From Bacteroides faecium (GTDB lineage: Bacteria > Bacteroidota > Bacteroidia > Bacteroidales > Bacteroidaceae): DNA of 64,000 bases. The position numbers and the translations under genes are program-made. Location: NCBI RefSeq assembly GCF_012113595.1, contig NZ_CP050831.1, positions 3,224,001 through 3,288,000 of the forward strand, written 5' to 3'. The notes under the pieces were generated by a model. The model did not search any database. It saw nothing but the letters and a program-made list of their open reading frames with translations, and was not told the origin of the DNA. Shown here piece after piece: positions 51,442 through 60,343 of the stretch (position 1 is the first letter of the stretch; each line of letters opens with the position of its first letter).

Positions 51442-53565
51442 ATGAACATACGCATTTTGATAACCTTATTACTTGGAGTGACTCTATTTTGTAGCTGCCA
51501 GCCGAAGCTGTTACCGGTAAATTCTTTAGCAGAGCGTGTAACGGAAGGAACCTCGAAAGGACGAATCCTTTTTCAGATGATGCCGGAACAGAACGGTGTG
51601 TCTAAAGACTACTTTGAGATAACCACCAAAGACGGCAAAGTCCTGATAACCGGAAATTCCGATTTATCATTGGCGACGGGGCTGAACTGGTATCTGAAAT
51701 ATGTAGCCGGTATTCATCTTTCCTGGAATAATCCGTCGCAGAAATTGCCGGAAGTACTACCTCTTCCCAAAGAGAAAATCCATCAGGAGACGGCTATGCA
51801 AAACCGTTATTACCTGAATTATTGTACCTATTCCTACTCTATGGCTTTCTGGGATTGGGAACGTTGGGAGAAAGAGATAGACTGGATGGCATTGCATGGC
51901 ATTAATATGCCTTTGAGCATTACCGGAATGGAAGTAGTCTGGTACAACCTGCTGAAACGTGTCGGATACACAACGGAAGAAATCAATGAATTTATCTCCG
52001 GTCCGGCTTTCATGGCGTGGTGGCAGATGAATAATCTGGAAGGGTGGGGCGGACCTAATCCCGACAGTTGGTATCAACAACAAGAGGTGCTTCAAAAGAA
52101 GATAATATCCCGTATGCGTGAGTTGGGTATTGAACCCGTATTTCCGGGTTATGCAGGAATGGTTCCCCGCAATATCGGAGAGAAATTAGGTTATCAGATT
52201 GCCGATCCCGGCAAGTGGTGCGGCTTCCCCCGTCCGGCTTTCCTTTCTTCGGAAGACGAGCATTTCGATTCCTTTGCAGCTATGTACTATGAAGAATTGG
52301 AGAAACTTTACGGAAAAGCTACATATTATAGTATGGATCCATTCCATGAAGGTGGCAACACGGAAGGAGTAGACTTGGCAAAAGCCGGAGCTTCTATTAT
52401 GAAAGCCATGAAGAAAGCGAATCCGGAAGCTGTCTGGGTGATTCAGGCATGGCAGGCGAATCCGCGTCCGGCAATGATAGAATCTTTGAATCCGGGTGAT
52501 ATGCTGGTACTGGATTTGTATAGTGAGAAACGTCCGCAATGGGGAGACTCGGATTCGATGTGGTATCGTGAGAAAGGGTTCGGCAAACATGACTGGCTTT
52601 ATTGTATGTTGTTGAACTTCGGAGGAAATGTCGGTCTGCATGGGCGGATGGATCAGTTGGTGAACGGATATTACGATGCGTGTGCACACGTAAATGGGCA
52701 AAAATTGCGTGGCGTAGGGGCTACCCCTGAGGGGATAGAGAATAATCCGGTTATGTTTGAACTCTTATATGAATTGCCGTGGCGTGCGGAACGCTTTTCA
52801 CCGGACGCATGGTTGCAAGGATATCTGAAAGCCCGTTATGGTGGTGAACTGTCATCAGAAGTTATGGAAGCATGGAGAGCGTTGGAACATACGGTTTATA
52901 ATGCTCCCAAGAACTCTCCGGGCGAGGGAACGATAGAATCTCTTTTGTGTGCCCGTCCGGGTTTCCATTTGGACAGGACATCTACATGGGGATATTCCAA
53001 ACTGTTCTATTCGCCTGATTCTACTTCGAAAGCTGCGGATTTGATGCTCTCTGTGGCCGAACAATATAAGGGCAACAACAATTTTGAATATGACTTGGTG
53101 GATATCGTACGTCAGAGTAATGCTGATAAAGGCAATGCATTGCTTGAAGATATATCCCAAAGTTATGACCGGAAAGACAAAGAGAATTTCCGGAAGCAGA
53201 CGCGGCAATTTCTTGAACTCATTCAATCGCAAGACAGCTTATTGTCTACCCGGAAAGAGTTCTCCGTATCTTCTTGGCTGGCTGCCGCACGTTCTTTAGG
53301 TACTACCGACGCAGAAAAGAAACTCTACGAATGGAATGCGTCTGCATTAATCACAGTCTGGGGTGACAGCATCGCTGCCAATCAGGGGGGGTTGCATGAT
53401 TATTCTCATCGTGAATGGAGTGGTCTTTTGAAAGATTTGTATTATCCGCGTTGGAAAGTTTTCTTTGAGCAGAAACAACAGGAACTGGATGGTAAATCTG
53501 CCGGTGAAGCGATTAATTTCTATGGAATGGAGAAAGCTTGGGCGGAGAAATCTCATGGATATTAA
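51442..53565 (+). CDS. Alpha-N-acetylglucosaminidase, GH89 (NAGLU family) lipoprotein
   Basis: The 707-residue precursor has a lipoprotein signal (LFCSC near 18). Next come the NAGLU N-terminal domain (~30-110) and the central barrel with MQNRYYLNYCTYSYSMAFWDWERWEKEIDWMALHGINMPLS, a near-diagnostic GH89 segment, plus YYSMDPFHEGG and GVGATPEGIENNPVMFELLYELPWR. The C-terminal helical domain runs to the end. It hydrolyses terminal alpha-linked GlcNAc, as in heparan sulfate or the alpha-1,4-GlcNAc cap of gastric-type mucin glycans. It has a probable own promoter and is followed by the repeat element at 53613-54122. Confidence 0.94.
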   Translation: MNIRILITLLLGVTLFCSCQPKLLPVNSLAERVTEGTSKGRILFQMMPEQNGVSKDYFEITTKDGKVLITGNSDLSLATGLNWYLKYVAGIHLSWNNPSQKLPEVLPLPKEKIHQETAMQNRYYLNYCTYSYSMAFWDWERWEKEIDWMALHGINMPLSITGMEVVWYNLLKRVGYTTEEINEFISGPAFMAWWQMNNLEGWGGPNPDSWYQQQEVLQKKIISRMRELGIEPVFPGYAGMVPRNIGEKLGYQIADPGKWCGFPRPAFLSSEDEHFDSFAAMYYEELEKLYGKATYYSMDPFHEGGNTEGVDLAKAGASIMKAMKKANPEAVWVIQAWQANPRPAMIESLNPGDMLVLDLYSEKRPQWGDSDSMWYREKGFGKHDWLYCMLLNFGGNVGLHGRMDQLVNGYYDACAHVNGQKLRGVGATPEGIENNPVMFELLYELPWRAERFSPDAWLQGYLKARYGGELSSEVMEAWRALEHTVYNAPKNSPGEGTIESLLCARPGFHLDRTSTWGYSKLFYSPDSTSKAADLMLSVAEQYKGNNNFEYDLVDIVRQSNADKGNALLEDISQSYDRKDKENFRKQTRQFLELIQSQDSLLSTRKEFSVSSWLAAARSLGTTDAEKKLYEWNASALITVWGDSIAANQGGLHDYSHREWSGLLKDLYYPRWKVFFEQKQQELDGKSAGEAINFYGMEKAWAEKSHGY

Positions 53566-53612
53566 CTTAAAAGTATGAGATAGTGACAATTTATTCTTAT
53601 ACTCTTACCGAG

Positions 53613-54122
53613 GGTTCACCGGATTCATCTTGTCGCTGAAATGCCGATGAATAAGGAAATATAGGGTGAAAGGGAAGAGAAAATTCCGGTTGGAACCGTT
53701 CTTTTCGCTTTCATCTTTGTTTTTTCTATATGCTATGAGCTAATTCAATTATGCTATAAGCAAAAAGAAATATGCTATAAGCAAAAAGAAATTAGGTAAT
53801 AGCAAATCATCTATCAAATTAGGGCATTAACAGTTGGGCTGTCAAGCATTAATAGTTGAGTTGTCAAGTATTAATAGCTTAATTATCAGGTAGTACTACT
53901 TGATATATTGAGTATATATAGCTGACGTGTTGGATCTATATGCCCACCATCTCAGCTATATATGTTCACCATCTTGGATCTATATGTCCAATAGTCATTG
54001 CAAGCGAAGCGATAATGAAGGTGAAAGCGGTGAAGGGTGATTCTTTCTTGGTTTTACTCTTTGCCTTCACCCGCTATGTCCTTATTCATCGGCCTTTCAG
54101 TAATAAGGTGAAGCGGTGAACC
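53613..54122. repeat. 510-bp element with 71-bp imperfect inverted repeats
   Basis: The left arm 53613-53683 (starts GGTTCACCG) and the complement of the right arm 54052-54122 (same start) align along their whole length at roughly three quarters identity by eye. They share an identical GCCGATGAATAAGGA core. A weaker continuation, CGCTTTCAtCTT (left) against AAGGTGAAAGCG (right), extends the arms inward. There is no ORF inside, so it is not an autonomous transposon. Confidence 0.72.
53729..54000. repeat. Phased 21-22-bp repeat array
   Basis: Four 21-bp units run from 53729 to 53812; the units at 53750-53770 and 53771-53791 are identical and start TATGCTATAAG. From 53825 to 54000 eight units of exactly 22 bp follow without interruption. 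The first three carry ATTAA near the start and TCAAG or TCAGG at the end; the last four alternate between TATATA- and TCTATATG-type starts. An 11-bp inverted repeat TATATAGCTGA/TCAGCTATATA is embedded. Units at 53847 and 53869 resemble those at 15652 and 15674. Confidence 0.78.
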
Positions 54123-54257
54123 GCCGGTTAAGAATGTAGGGGGATTTGAAGATTGGAATAAATACGTGATTATCTTGATACCCTCATTTACTTATATCTT
54201 TATAACCCGATCCGCGTATCATTGAATATGTTGATATGATTCGGTTATTGCATATCC

Positions 54258-55313
54258 TTATTCAGGCGATATGTGAAAAGTAGCCAGTACTCCTTTATGA
54301 TCAGAAGGCCATACACCTTTGGGAGTGATGAAGCAGTCTTCTGTACTCTCTTCTATACGCTGACTTCTGACAATGGAACGGGACGGTCCAAGAATAGCTG
54401 CTGATAGTGGTGTAATGCCTTGATTGGGATAAAAGTAAATAAAATCAATCCGGTCTCTTTCGTCCGCATCGGGTGCCCAAGTTAATTTGCTGACAGGCAT
54501 CTTGTCGTTGTCGGAAGGAAATGTGAATCCTGGGTGAGTGACCGGGTTAGGATATAGAGTCCGATATATGTCTTTGAATCCTTCTTTGTAGAGCATACTT
54601 GAACAATCCCAGTTGACAACCGTCCCGTTGTGATCCCATAGATGCTTGGTGTCTTCCTGCCAGTCAAGGTGAGAAGGTTCGTTGAAATCTCCTCCTAATA
54701 GTACAATGGCTCCTTCGGCAATGTCTTGTCGTGCGCTTTCGATGAATACTTCAATGGCTTCTTCGCGAAAGGCGATCCGGTTGGCCGCTAAAATGGAATC
54801 CGCATTATGAACAGGTTGTGTCATTTTCTTCCAGGTACTTCCATCATAACCACGAGGTAAGTAACAAGCATAATTCTTATAATCCAAGTGGGCGGAATAA
54901 ACGGCAACAGTATGTCCGGCTATGCCGATAGTTGCTTTTAGGATAGAGCCGCAACCGCTGTCCTTTGGATAGATAATCTCCTGCTGGCTTATATTGTATT
55001 TGGATAAGATGCCTACATCCAGAGGGTTATGTTCTCCATAGTAAGTTTTTCCACGTTTCTTAAGTGCCTCAATGATGCGGGATATAAAGAAGGTGCCATT
55101 GTAGTTGCGGACTTCGCTGAAAAAAACGATATCGGCATCAACTTGTGCCACTTCATCGGCTATGGCTTCAAATCCTCCTTCCACGATGCTCCCTTCATGC
55201 CAGATGTTGAGTTGTAGGACGGTGAGATGAGAGGTTGGGGTCGCATTGCGACCCCAACTTGTTATTCCTATGCTGCTAAGGCATAAGAGTAGTATATAAA
55301 AATTTAGTTTCAT
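54258..55313 (-). CDS. Endonuclease/exonuclease/phosphatase family secreted protein
   Basis: From ATG 55313 (MKLNFYILLL) the protein has 351 residues with a signal peptide (~1-20). A GTG start at 55343 would overlap susD and spoil the signal. EEP-fold motifs are in order: LQLNIWHEGS, FFSEVRN (metal-binding Glu), YSAHLDY, GGDFNEPSH and SDHKGVLATFH (catalytic Asp-His). The family includes DNase I, sphingomyelinases and inositol phosphatases, so the substrate could be a nucleic acid, phospholipid or sugar phosphate. Its place as the last gene of a SusC/SusD operon favours removal of phosphate-linked groups from a glycan or lipid. It starts 12 bp after the susD stop. Confidence 0.85.
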   Translation of the reverse strand: MKLNFYILLLCLSSIGITSWGRNATPTSHLTVLQLNIWHEGSIVEGGFEAIADEVAQVDADIVFFSEVRNYNGTFFISRIIEALKKRGKTYYGEHNPLDVGILSKYNISQQEIIYPKDSGCGSILKATIGIAGHTVAVYSAHLDYKNYACYLPRGYDGSTWKKMTQPVHNADSILAANRIAFREEAIEVFIESARQDIAEGAIVLLGGDFNEPSHLDWQEDTKHLWDHNGTVVNWDCSSMLYKEGFKDIYRTLYPNPVTHPGFTFPSDNDKMPVSKLTWAPDADERDRIDFIYFYPNQGITPLSAAILGPSRSIVRSQRIEESTEDCFITPKGVWPSDHKGVLATFHISPE

Positions 55314-55324
55314 ACCGTTCTTTT

Positions 55325-56884
55325 TTATTCTTGTAGAATCCACATCAACTTGTTTACTTCGTCCGAACCGTTGAATTGCCTTTGTACAGCCGCTTCTACA
55401 TTTGCCTTGTTATAATCATATTCTGCACTGGGATATAACCAGCGTACCGGCATTTTGGTTGGTTCGTTGGGATTCTGGTTGGTCAGCGGATTGATCGGGA
55501 ATTCAGGATAACCGGTTCTTCTGTAGTCATAATAGGCTTGATAGGGTGACTGCATGAAATTGGCCAGATATTTTTGAGTTATGATCTTTTTGAGATCCTC
55601 TTCGAAAGTTCCATTAAGCTGGATACCGGGTTTTGCTAATGTTTGGGTAATGATGTCACTAGTCATTTTGCGTCCGTGATGATACTTCTGTTCATCCGGC
55701 GTATTGTCGGCAATGAATTTCATGCTTGCTTCAATTCCTTTTTTATAATATTCGGCTACATCTCCGGTGATCCATGTGCGTAATGCCGCTTCGGCGAGAA
55801 TAAAATTCTGTTCGGCATAGCCTATACGGATATAAGGTTCTCCGGGTTCGTAAGAAGTATACCTGTTGTTGAACTGGCAGAATTCTTTCGTCTTATCGGC
55901 TATTAGCTTTAATTCGTCTATCGGATCCGACGGGTCGATTCCTATGTAAGCATCCCAGTCATTTTCCTGGCTACCGGAATTTAATTTCCCTTCGGAAGGA
56001 TTTGCGTAATAAAAGAGGCGATAATCCTCATTGGCTTTCAGTGCGTCAATAACCAGACCGGATATCATTACGTATTGTTTGTAGGAATGCAATGATTCAT
56101 TAAATGGATATAGCTGTCCTTCTTTCGTGGAGAAAGTGATTTGTAAATTATCAGCGTTGGAACGTAACAACAAGTTACGGTCGAGTACTTCATTAAATTT
56201 GGATTTAATATTGATGTCAGTGGAATTAATCTTCTTGGATAAGTTGATTAGAACTCTTAATTCTAAAGCATTCGATACTCTGTGCCACTGTTCTACCTTT
56301 CCGCCAAAGATAGGATCACCGTCAAATGTTGTCTGGTTGGCGTTCTGGAAGTATTCGTGTGCCTTATCCAGATCATTGAGCAGGAATTTGAAAACATCCT
56401 CTTGTGTGTTGTAGGCTACAGTTAGATTTCCTTCCTTGCCCTCGAGGATTCCTTCATAGGGAATATCACCTACATTGAGAGTGTATTCGAATAGCCGGTA
56501 AGCCTTCAGGAAAAGTGCCAGACCTTTGTATGCGTTCCTTTTATCTTCATTCATTGTCTCGTCTTTGTCTGTCAGTTCCGCCATGAGCTTATAGTTGGTC
56601 AGCGAGGTGTAGCCGCTGAAACTTTCGCGTCCGAAGTTGTTATACTGCGTTCCTTCCAATGCTTCCGACCAGCCGATATATTTGCAGGTCATTTGATTAT
56701 AAACGAAATCTTTCTTTTGGGAAGGTTTCATAAGCCCTACAATGGCACCCGTTGCCAGAAGCTTGGGTGATACTTTGGTCACAGAGTCCGGATTCGTATT
56801 GATATCCTCAAAGTTATCGCATGAAAATAGGGTAATTCCGGCGAGCAGGCTCGCGATATATTTTATTGCTTTCATATTATTCAT
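55325..56884 (-). CDS. SusD-like_2 nutrient-binding outer membrane lipoprotein
   Basis: Started at ATG 56884 (MNNMKAIKYIASLLAG), 5 bp after the susC stop; ATG 56875 is nearly as good. The lipoprotein signal ends LFSC (Cys near 22). Mature motifs are NPDSVTKVSPKLLATGAI, YKGLALFLKAYRLFEYTLNVGDIPY, ILAEAALRTWITGDVAEYYKKGIEASM and SPYQAYYDYRRTGYPEFP, which mark the SusD-like_2 branch rather than classical SusD. It is the surface partner of the SusC protein encoded upstream. The annotated length is 519 residues. Confidence 0.93.
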   Translation of the reverse strand: MNNMKAIKYIASLLAGITLFSCDNFEDINTNPDSVTKVSPKLLATGAIVGLMKPSQKKDFVYNQMTCKYIGWSEALEGTQYNNFGRESFSGYTSLTNYKLMAELTDKDETMNEDKRNAYKGLALFLKAYRLFEYTLNVGDIPYEGILEGKEGNLTVAYNTQEDVFKFLLNDLDKAHEYFQNANQTTFDGDPIFGGKVEQWHRVSNALELRVLINLSKKINSTDINIKSKFNEVLDRNLLLRSNADNLQITFSTKEGQLYPFNESLHSYKQYVMISGLVIDALKANEDYRLFYYANPSEGKLNSGSQENDWDAYIGIDPSDPIDELKLIADKTKEFCQFNNRYTSYEPGEPYIRIGYAEQNFILAEAALRTWITGDVAEYYKKGIEASMKFIADNTPDEQKYHHGRKMTSDIITQTLAKPGIQLNGTFEEDLKKIITQKYLANFMQSPYQAYYDYRRTGYPEFPINPLTNQNPNEPTKMPVRWLYPSAEYDYNKANVEAAVQRQFNGSDEVNKLMWILQE

Positions 56885-56888
56885 TCTT

Positions 56889-59800
56889 TTAGAAGTCAAA
56901 CTTAACGTTAAATCCCATGTAACGGATAGAAGGTGAGGTTAGTGCATCCTGCACTTTATCGGGGTCACTGAAGCGAAACTCTTTTGCCCACATCAGCAGG
57001 TTCTGTCCGACAAAGCCGACTGAAGCACCTTTCATTCCTATTTTCTGGCAAACGGATTGTGGTATTTCGTAACTGATAGATAAGTCGCGAAGCTTGATAA
57101 ACGTCTTGTCGAACCAGTTTTGCGCTCTTTTATTATCACCCGATGCGTATGGATTAGTATTCATCATATAGTCTTGATACGAAACGACTTTATCATTGGG
57201 AGCAAATACACGGTTGTCCATAATTACATTTCCGTTTGCATCCCATTCGGCTTTGCCTGATACCACTTTGACCCCTTGGCCTGTGAATGTCTTATTGTTG
57301 TTGACTACTTCTTCGTAACGATATTGATTGTCACTGTCTATATGTGCGCCGGAATTCCACATGGCCTGGTCTGTCATAGAATAACCGACACCTCCTACAC
57401 GTCCGTCAATGGTGATACTCAGGGTGATTCCCTTCCAGTTGACCGATGTGCTGAGTCCCCATATCCAATCAGGTTCGCTATATCCTTTGAGTGTCGTAAA
57501 CTTATTGACGAGAGGGAATCCGTCACTTCCGTGTACGATATTTCCTGCCGGATCCCTTTGGTAGTCGTAAATTGCTACCCAGTCCCAACGTTCCCCTTCG
57601 GCTACCCAAGGTTTTTGAGTAGAGTATACCGGGTCTATTTTATGGTAATAGTAGCGGTCGCGTGACCAGTTGAACATGGCAGACCATGTCAATTCCCGAT
57701 TCTTTATGATATCACCGGAAATGGAGAGTTCCATTCCTTTTCTTACTTGTTCTTCGTCCATGTTGACTTGTGTATTGCTGTATCCGCTTACAGAACTGAG
57801 TCCGGCGTTCCGGGTATTGTTAAATTTGAGTGTATTATAATATGTATAATCCAGACGCAGGCGGTTCCCAAATAAATGAATGGCTGTACCCAGTTCGTAT
57901 GAACGTGTTTGGGAAGGAGAAAGCAGGCTGTTTCGAATTGTTGTAGGAGAGTAGGCGGCACTCATGTTGTCCCATACATCGGTATTGATAGAATAAACAT
58001 CATTGATAGCATATACATCCATATCATGTTTGGTGGTTGTCCACGAACCTCTTATTTTCCAGAAGTCGATAACTTTGGGCATTTTGATGAATTCGGAGAG
58101 CACTACGCTACCGGAAACAGCCGGATAGAAATAAGAACGAGTCTCTTCCGGTAAGGTTGACGACCAGTCGTTACGTCCCGTTGCTTCTACAAAGACCGCA
58201 CTTTTATAAGCTAAGCCTATTTTTCCGTAAATGGAATTCGTTTGTTTGCTGTTATAAGTTTTACTGGTTTCGGCAGGGTCTACCGATGCTTTTAGCGAAT
58301 AATACCCCGGAATGATTAATCCGCCGGCAGTGTTTGAGCTTAAATTGTCATTCTGGTAATAGTAAATATTTCCTCCGACGAATCCGTCCACACTGATATC
58401 ACCGAATTTATGTTCGGCAGTCAGCATAATATCATTATTGGTACTGAATCCTCTTTTTTGATAGACAGAATAATATCCTTTTTTCTCTCCCTTGCCGGTC
58501 ACGGAACCTACCGGAGCTTTAGTTTCGCTTTTCTCCGTATACATATCAGCACCCGAACGCAGGGATAGTTTCAACCAGGAAGTAATATCATAAGAAGCAT
58601 TGACAAAGGCATTGACTACATCGTAATTGTCCGAACTTGTTAACTCGTTGGCTATATAATAAGGGTTGTCATACCAACCGCCCCGATCCCACCAATTGGA
58701 TTGTTCGTCTTTTATTTTCCAGTAATTCTTATAATCCCGTATATCGTATTCACTGCCCGACCATACTAGAAGATTGTAAATATAGCCTGTACCGTGATAG
58801 GCCGATCCGCCCATATTGGGATAGAATCTCTTGTTGTAAGTGATTCCGGCCTCGGAACTGAATTTCTTATATTTCATGTCTCCTGATACGGTATAAGTTA
58901 TTTTGTTTAATTTCTCGTTGGGCCATTGGCCTTTGTTGTAGACGTGTGTCAATGAGGTACGGATACTTCCATATTTGCCTTTCTGAGTGACGCTTACGTT
59001 GTTGTTGGTGATGAAACTCAGTTCCTGGAAGTTTTTCAGGTTATTTTTCCCTCTGGAAGTCAGTTCTGTCATTTCCCGTTCTTGAGTATACGGGTTGTAT
59101 TGCATGGCTTCATTGCCGATGTCCAGTTTGGCTCCCCATACATAACTGGAGTTATCATTGTATATACCATTTTTTCCCGAGCTGTAAGATGTTTGTACTT
59201 CCGGCAATTTTAAATATCCGGCATTGAACATCGTACTGCTGTTTACGGTTACCTGCAACCCTTCTTCTTTTCCTCTTTTGGTGGTAATCATGACGGCACC
59301 CGAACCACCCCGCGCACCATACAAGGCGGAAGCCGTAGCCCCTTTCAGTACATCAATAGATTCTATATCATCCGAAGCGATATCCCGTAGCGACATATTT
59401 TTGTAAGGAACCCCGTCAATAACAATCAGCGGGTTTTCGCCGCGCAGCTTTAGATTGGGGGCTTCATTGAATTCCGTACTGTTTTCTACCTTCAATCCGG
59501 CAATTTTACCGTTCAGTCCGGAAGTCACATCTACGCTTTTTATGGTGGTCAGTTGGTCGCCGCTAACTTTCTGTACGGCATACCCCAATGCCTTTTCCTC
59601 TCTTTTGATACCCAAAGCTGTTACTACAACTTCATCTAATACTTCGGCATCATCCTGGAGTTTTATGGTAAGTGGTTTGCTGCTTGTGACTCTTATTTCC
59701 TGATTCTTGTATCCGATATAGGATATCGAAAGGGTAGAATTGGCGGGGACTTCCAATGTGAACCGGCCGTCGATATCGGTGATCGTTCCGGTACCGGTTT

Positions 59801-60050
59801 GGTTTTTAATGGTTATATTAGCACCGATAATGGGAATTCCTGCCTGATCAACAACTGTGCCTGTAATCTTGATTTTACTTTGCTGGTTGATTGCAGTCTG
59901 TACTTTTGCAGACGGATATTCTATGGCTTCCGCCTGTGTCGTGATACTAAAAGCAAATAGTATCGCCATTGAGAGTTGCATTATTCCGGATAATGCATCA
60001 CTCTTTTTTGAGTTGTGAACGCATGACGTTCGTTGAGTGCTGTTCTTCAT
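56889..60050 (-). CDS. SusC/RagA TonB-linked outer membrane receptor (no STN domain)
   Basis: The 1053-residue protein has a signal region (membrane segment ~24-41). A carboxypeptidase-D regulatory-like domain follows (~58-140, GTVVDQAGIPIIGANITI), then TonB-box-like DEVVVTALGIKREEKALGYAVQ, the plug (~150-270) and a barrel ending in MGFNVKFDF. Unlike the SusC at 41105 it lacks an STN domain, which fits control by the hybrid two-component sensor instead of sigma/FecR. It imports the oligosaccharide released outside. The promoter carries an element shared with the GH88 gene. Confidence 0.95.
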   Translation of the reverse strand: MKNSTQRTSCVHNSKKSDALSGIMQLSMAILFAFSITTQAEAIEYPSAKVQTAINQQSKIKITGTVVDQAGIPIIGANITIKNQTGTGTITDIDGRFTLEVPANSTLSISYIGYKNQEIRVTSSKPLTIKLQDDAEVLDEVVVTALGIKREEKALGYAVQKVSGDQLTTIKSVDVTSGLNGKIAGLKVENSTEFNEAPNLKLRGENPLIVIDGVPYKNMSLRDIASDDIESIDVLKGATASALYGARGGSGAVMITTKRGKEEGLQVTVNSSTMFNAGYLKLPEVQTSYSSGKNGIYNDNSSYVWGAKLDIGNEAMQYNPYTQEREMTELTSRGKNNLKNFQELSFITNNNVSVTQKGKYGSIRTSLTHVYNKGQWPNEKLNKITYTVSGDMKYKKFSSEAGITYNKRFYPNMGGSAYHGTGYIYNLLVWSGSEYDIRDYKNYWKIKDEQSNWWDRGGWYDNPYYIANELTSSDNYDVVNAFVNASYDITSWLKLSLRSGADMYTEKSETKAPVGSVTGKGEKKGYYSVYQKRGFSTNNDIMLTAEHKFGDISVDGFVGGNIYYYQNDNLSSNTAGGLIIPGYYSLKASVDPAETSKTYNSKQTNSIYGKIGLAYKSAVFVEATGRNDWSSTLPEETRSYFYPAVSGSVVLSEFIKMPKVIDFWKIRGSWTTTKHDMDVYAINDVYSINTDVWDNMSAAYSPTTIRNSLLSPSQTRSYELGTAIHLFGNRLRLDYTYYNTLKFNNTRNAGLSSVSGYSNTQVNMDEEQVRKGMELSISGDIIKNRELTWSAMFNWSRDRYYYHKIDPVYSTQKPWVAEGERWDWVAIYDYQRDPAGNIVHGSDGFPLVNKFTTLKGYSEPDWIWGLSTSVNWKGITLSITIDGRVGGVGYSMTDQAMWNSGAHIDSDNQYRYEEVVNNNKTFTGQGVKVVSGKAEWDANGNVIMDNRVFAPNDKVVSYQDYMMNTNPYASGDNKRAQNWFDKTFIKLRDLSISYEIPQSVCQKIGMKGASVGFVGQNLLMWAKEFRFSDPDKVQDALTSPSIRYMGFNVKFDF

Positions 60051-60123
60051 AAGTTTATAATTTAAAAATTAGTTATAAGTATGTTTTATAATTATGATTC
60101 TTTTCAGATGATTAATGATAGTG

Positions 60124-60171
60124 CAAAGATTGTGTATTTGAAGGTAGATTGCCTAGGAAGATTGTACCGAA
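60124..60171 (-). promoter_or_regulatory. Promoter and putative HTCS operator of the second susC
   Basis: The minus strand starts with TTCGGTACAATCTT (from 60171), and exactly 48 nt from its first base CAATCTTTG ends at 60124. The same pair with the same distance stands before GH88. Further ACAAT-TTTACC-like words lie at about 60173-60203. Predicted start near 60120. Confidence 0.6.
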
Positions 60172-60231
60172 AGTAGGGTAAAATTGTCATGGGGTACAAT
60201 TGTATATGCTTAATTCTATGGGGATAAACGT

Positions 60232-60269
60232 AAAAGAGACCGGATGTGATAACATTTCCGGCCTCTTTT
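60232..60269 (-). terminator. Second hairpin after the GH88 gene
   Basis: AAAAGAG-a-CCGGA (60232-60244) pairs with TCCGG-c-CTCTTTT (60257-60269), with a T-rich end on the minus strand. It separates GH88 from susC. Confidence 0.8.
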
Positions 60270-60273
60270 GTGG

Positions 60274-60304
60274 AAGAAGGGTGGATAGGGGGACCACCCT
60301 TCTT
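60274..60304 (-). terminator. First hairpin after the GH88 gene
   Basis: AAGAAGGGTGG (60274-60284) pairs perfectly with CCACCCTTCTT (60294-60304), loop 9 nt. Together with the next hairpin it forms a tandem terminator 40 bp beyond the GH88 stop. Confidence 0.7.
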
Positions 60305-60343
60305 TCTGTGTTAAGTTCTTATTCTAATATTCTGTCAAAAAGC

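Larger units (their letters stand above)
53566..54257. other. 692-bp gene-free region between convergent genes
   Basis: I see no gene here. The region holds a 510-bp element with long imperfect inverted repeats at its ends and phased 21/22-bp repeats inside, described separately. No ordinary hairpin terminator with T-run was found for the GH89 gene, so the element may fill that role. Confidence 0.7.

Noticed and set aside
53825..54000. CRISPR array
   Set aside because: Units of 22 bp abut directly with no unique spacers, they diverge steadily along the array, and no cas genes are present.
53613..54122. Insertion sequence
   Set aside because: There are long inverted ends but no transposase frame inside, and no target duplication was obvious. 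It is described as a repeat element instead.
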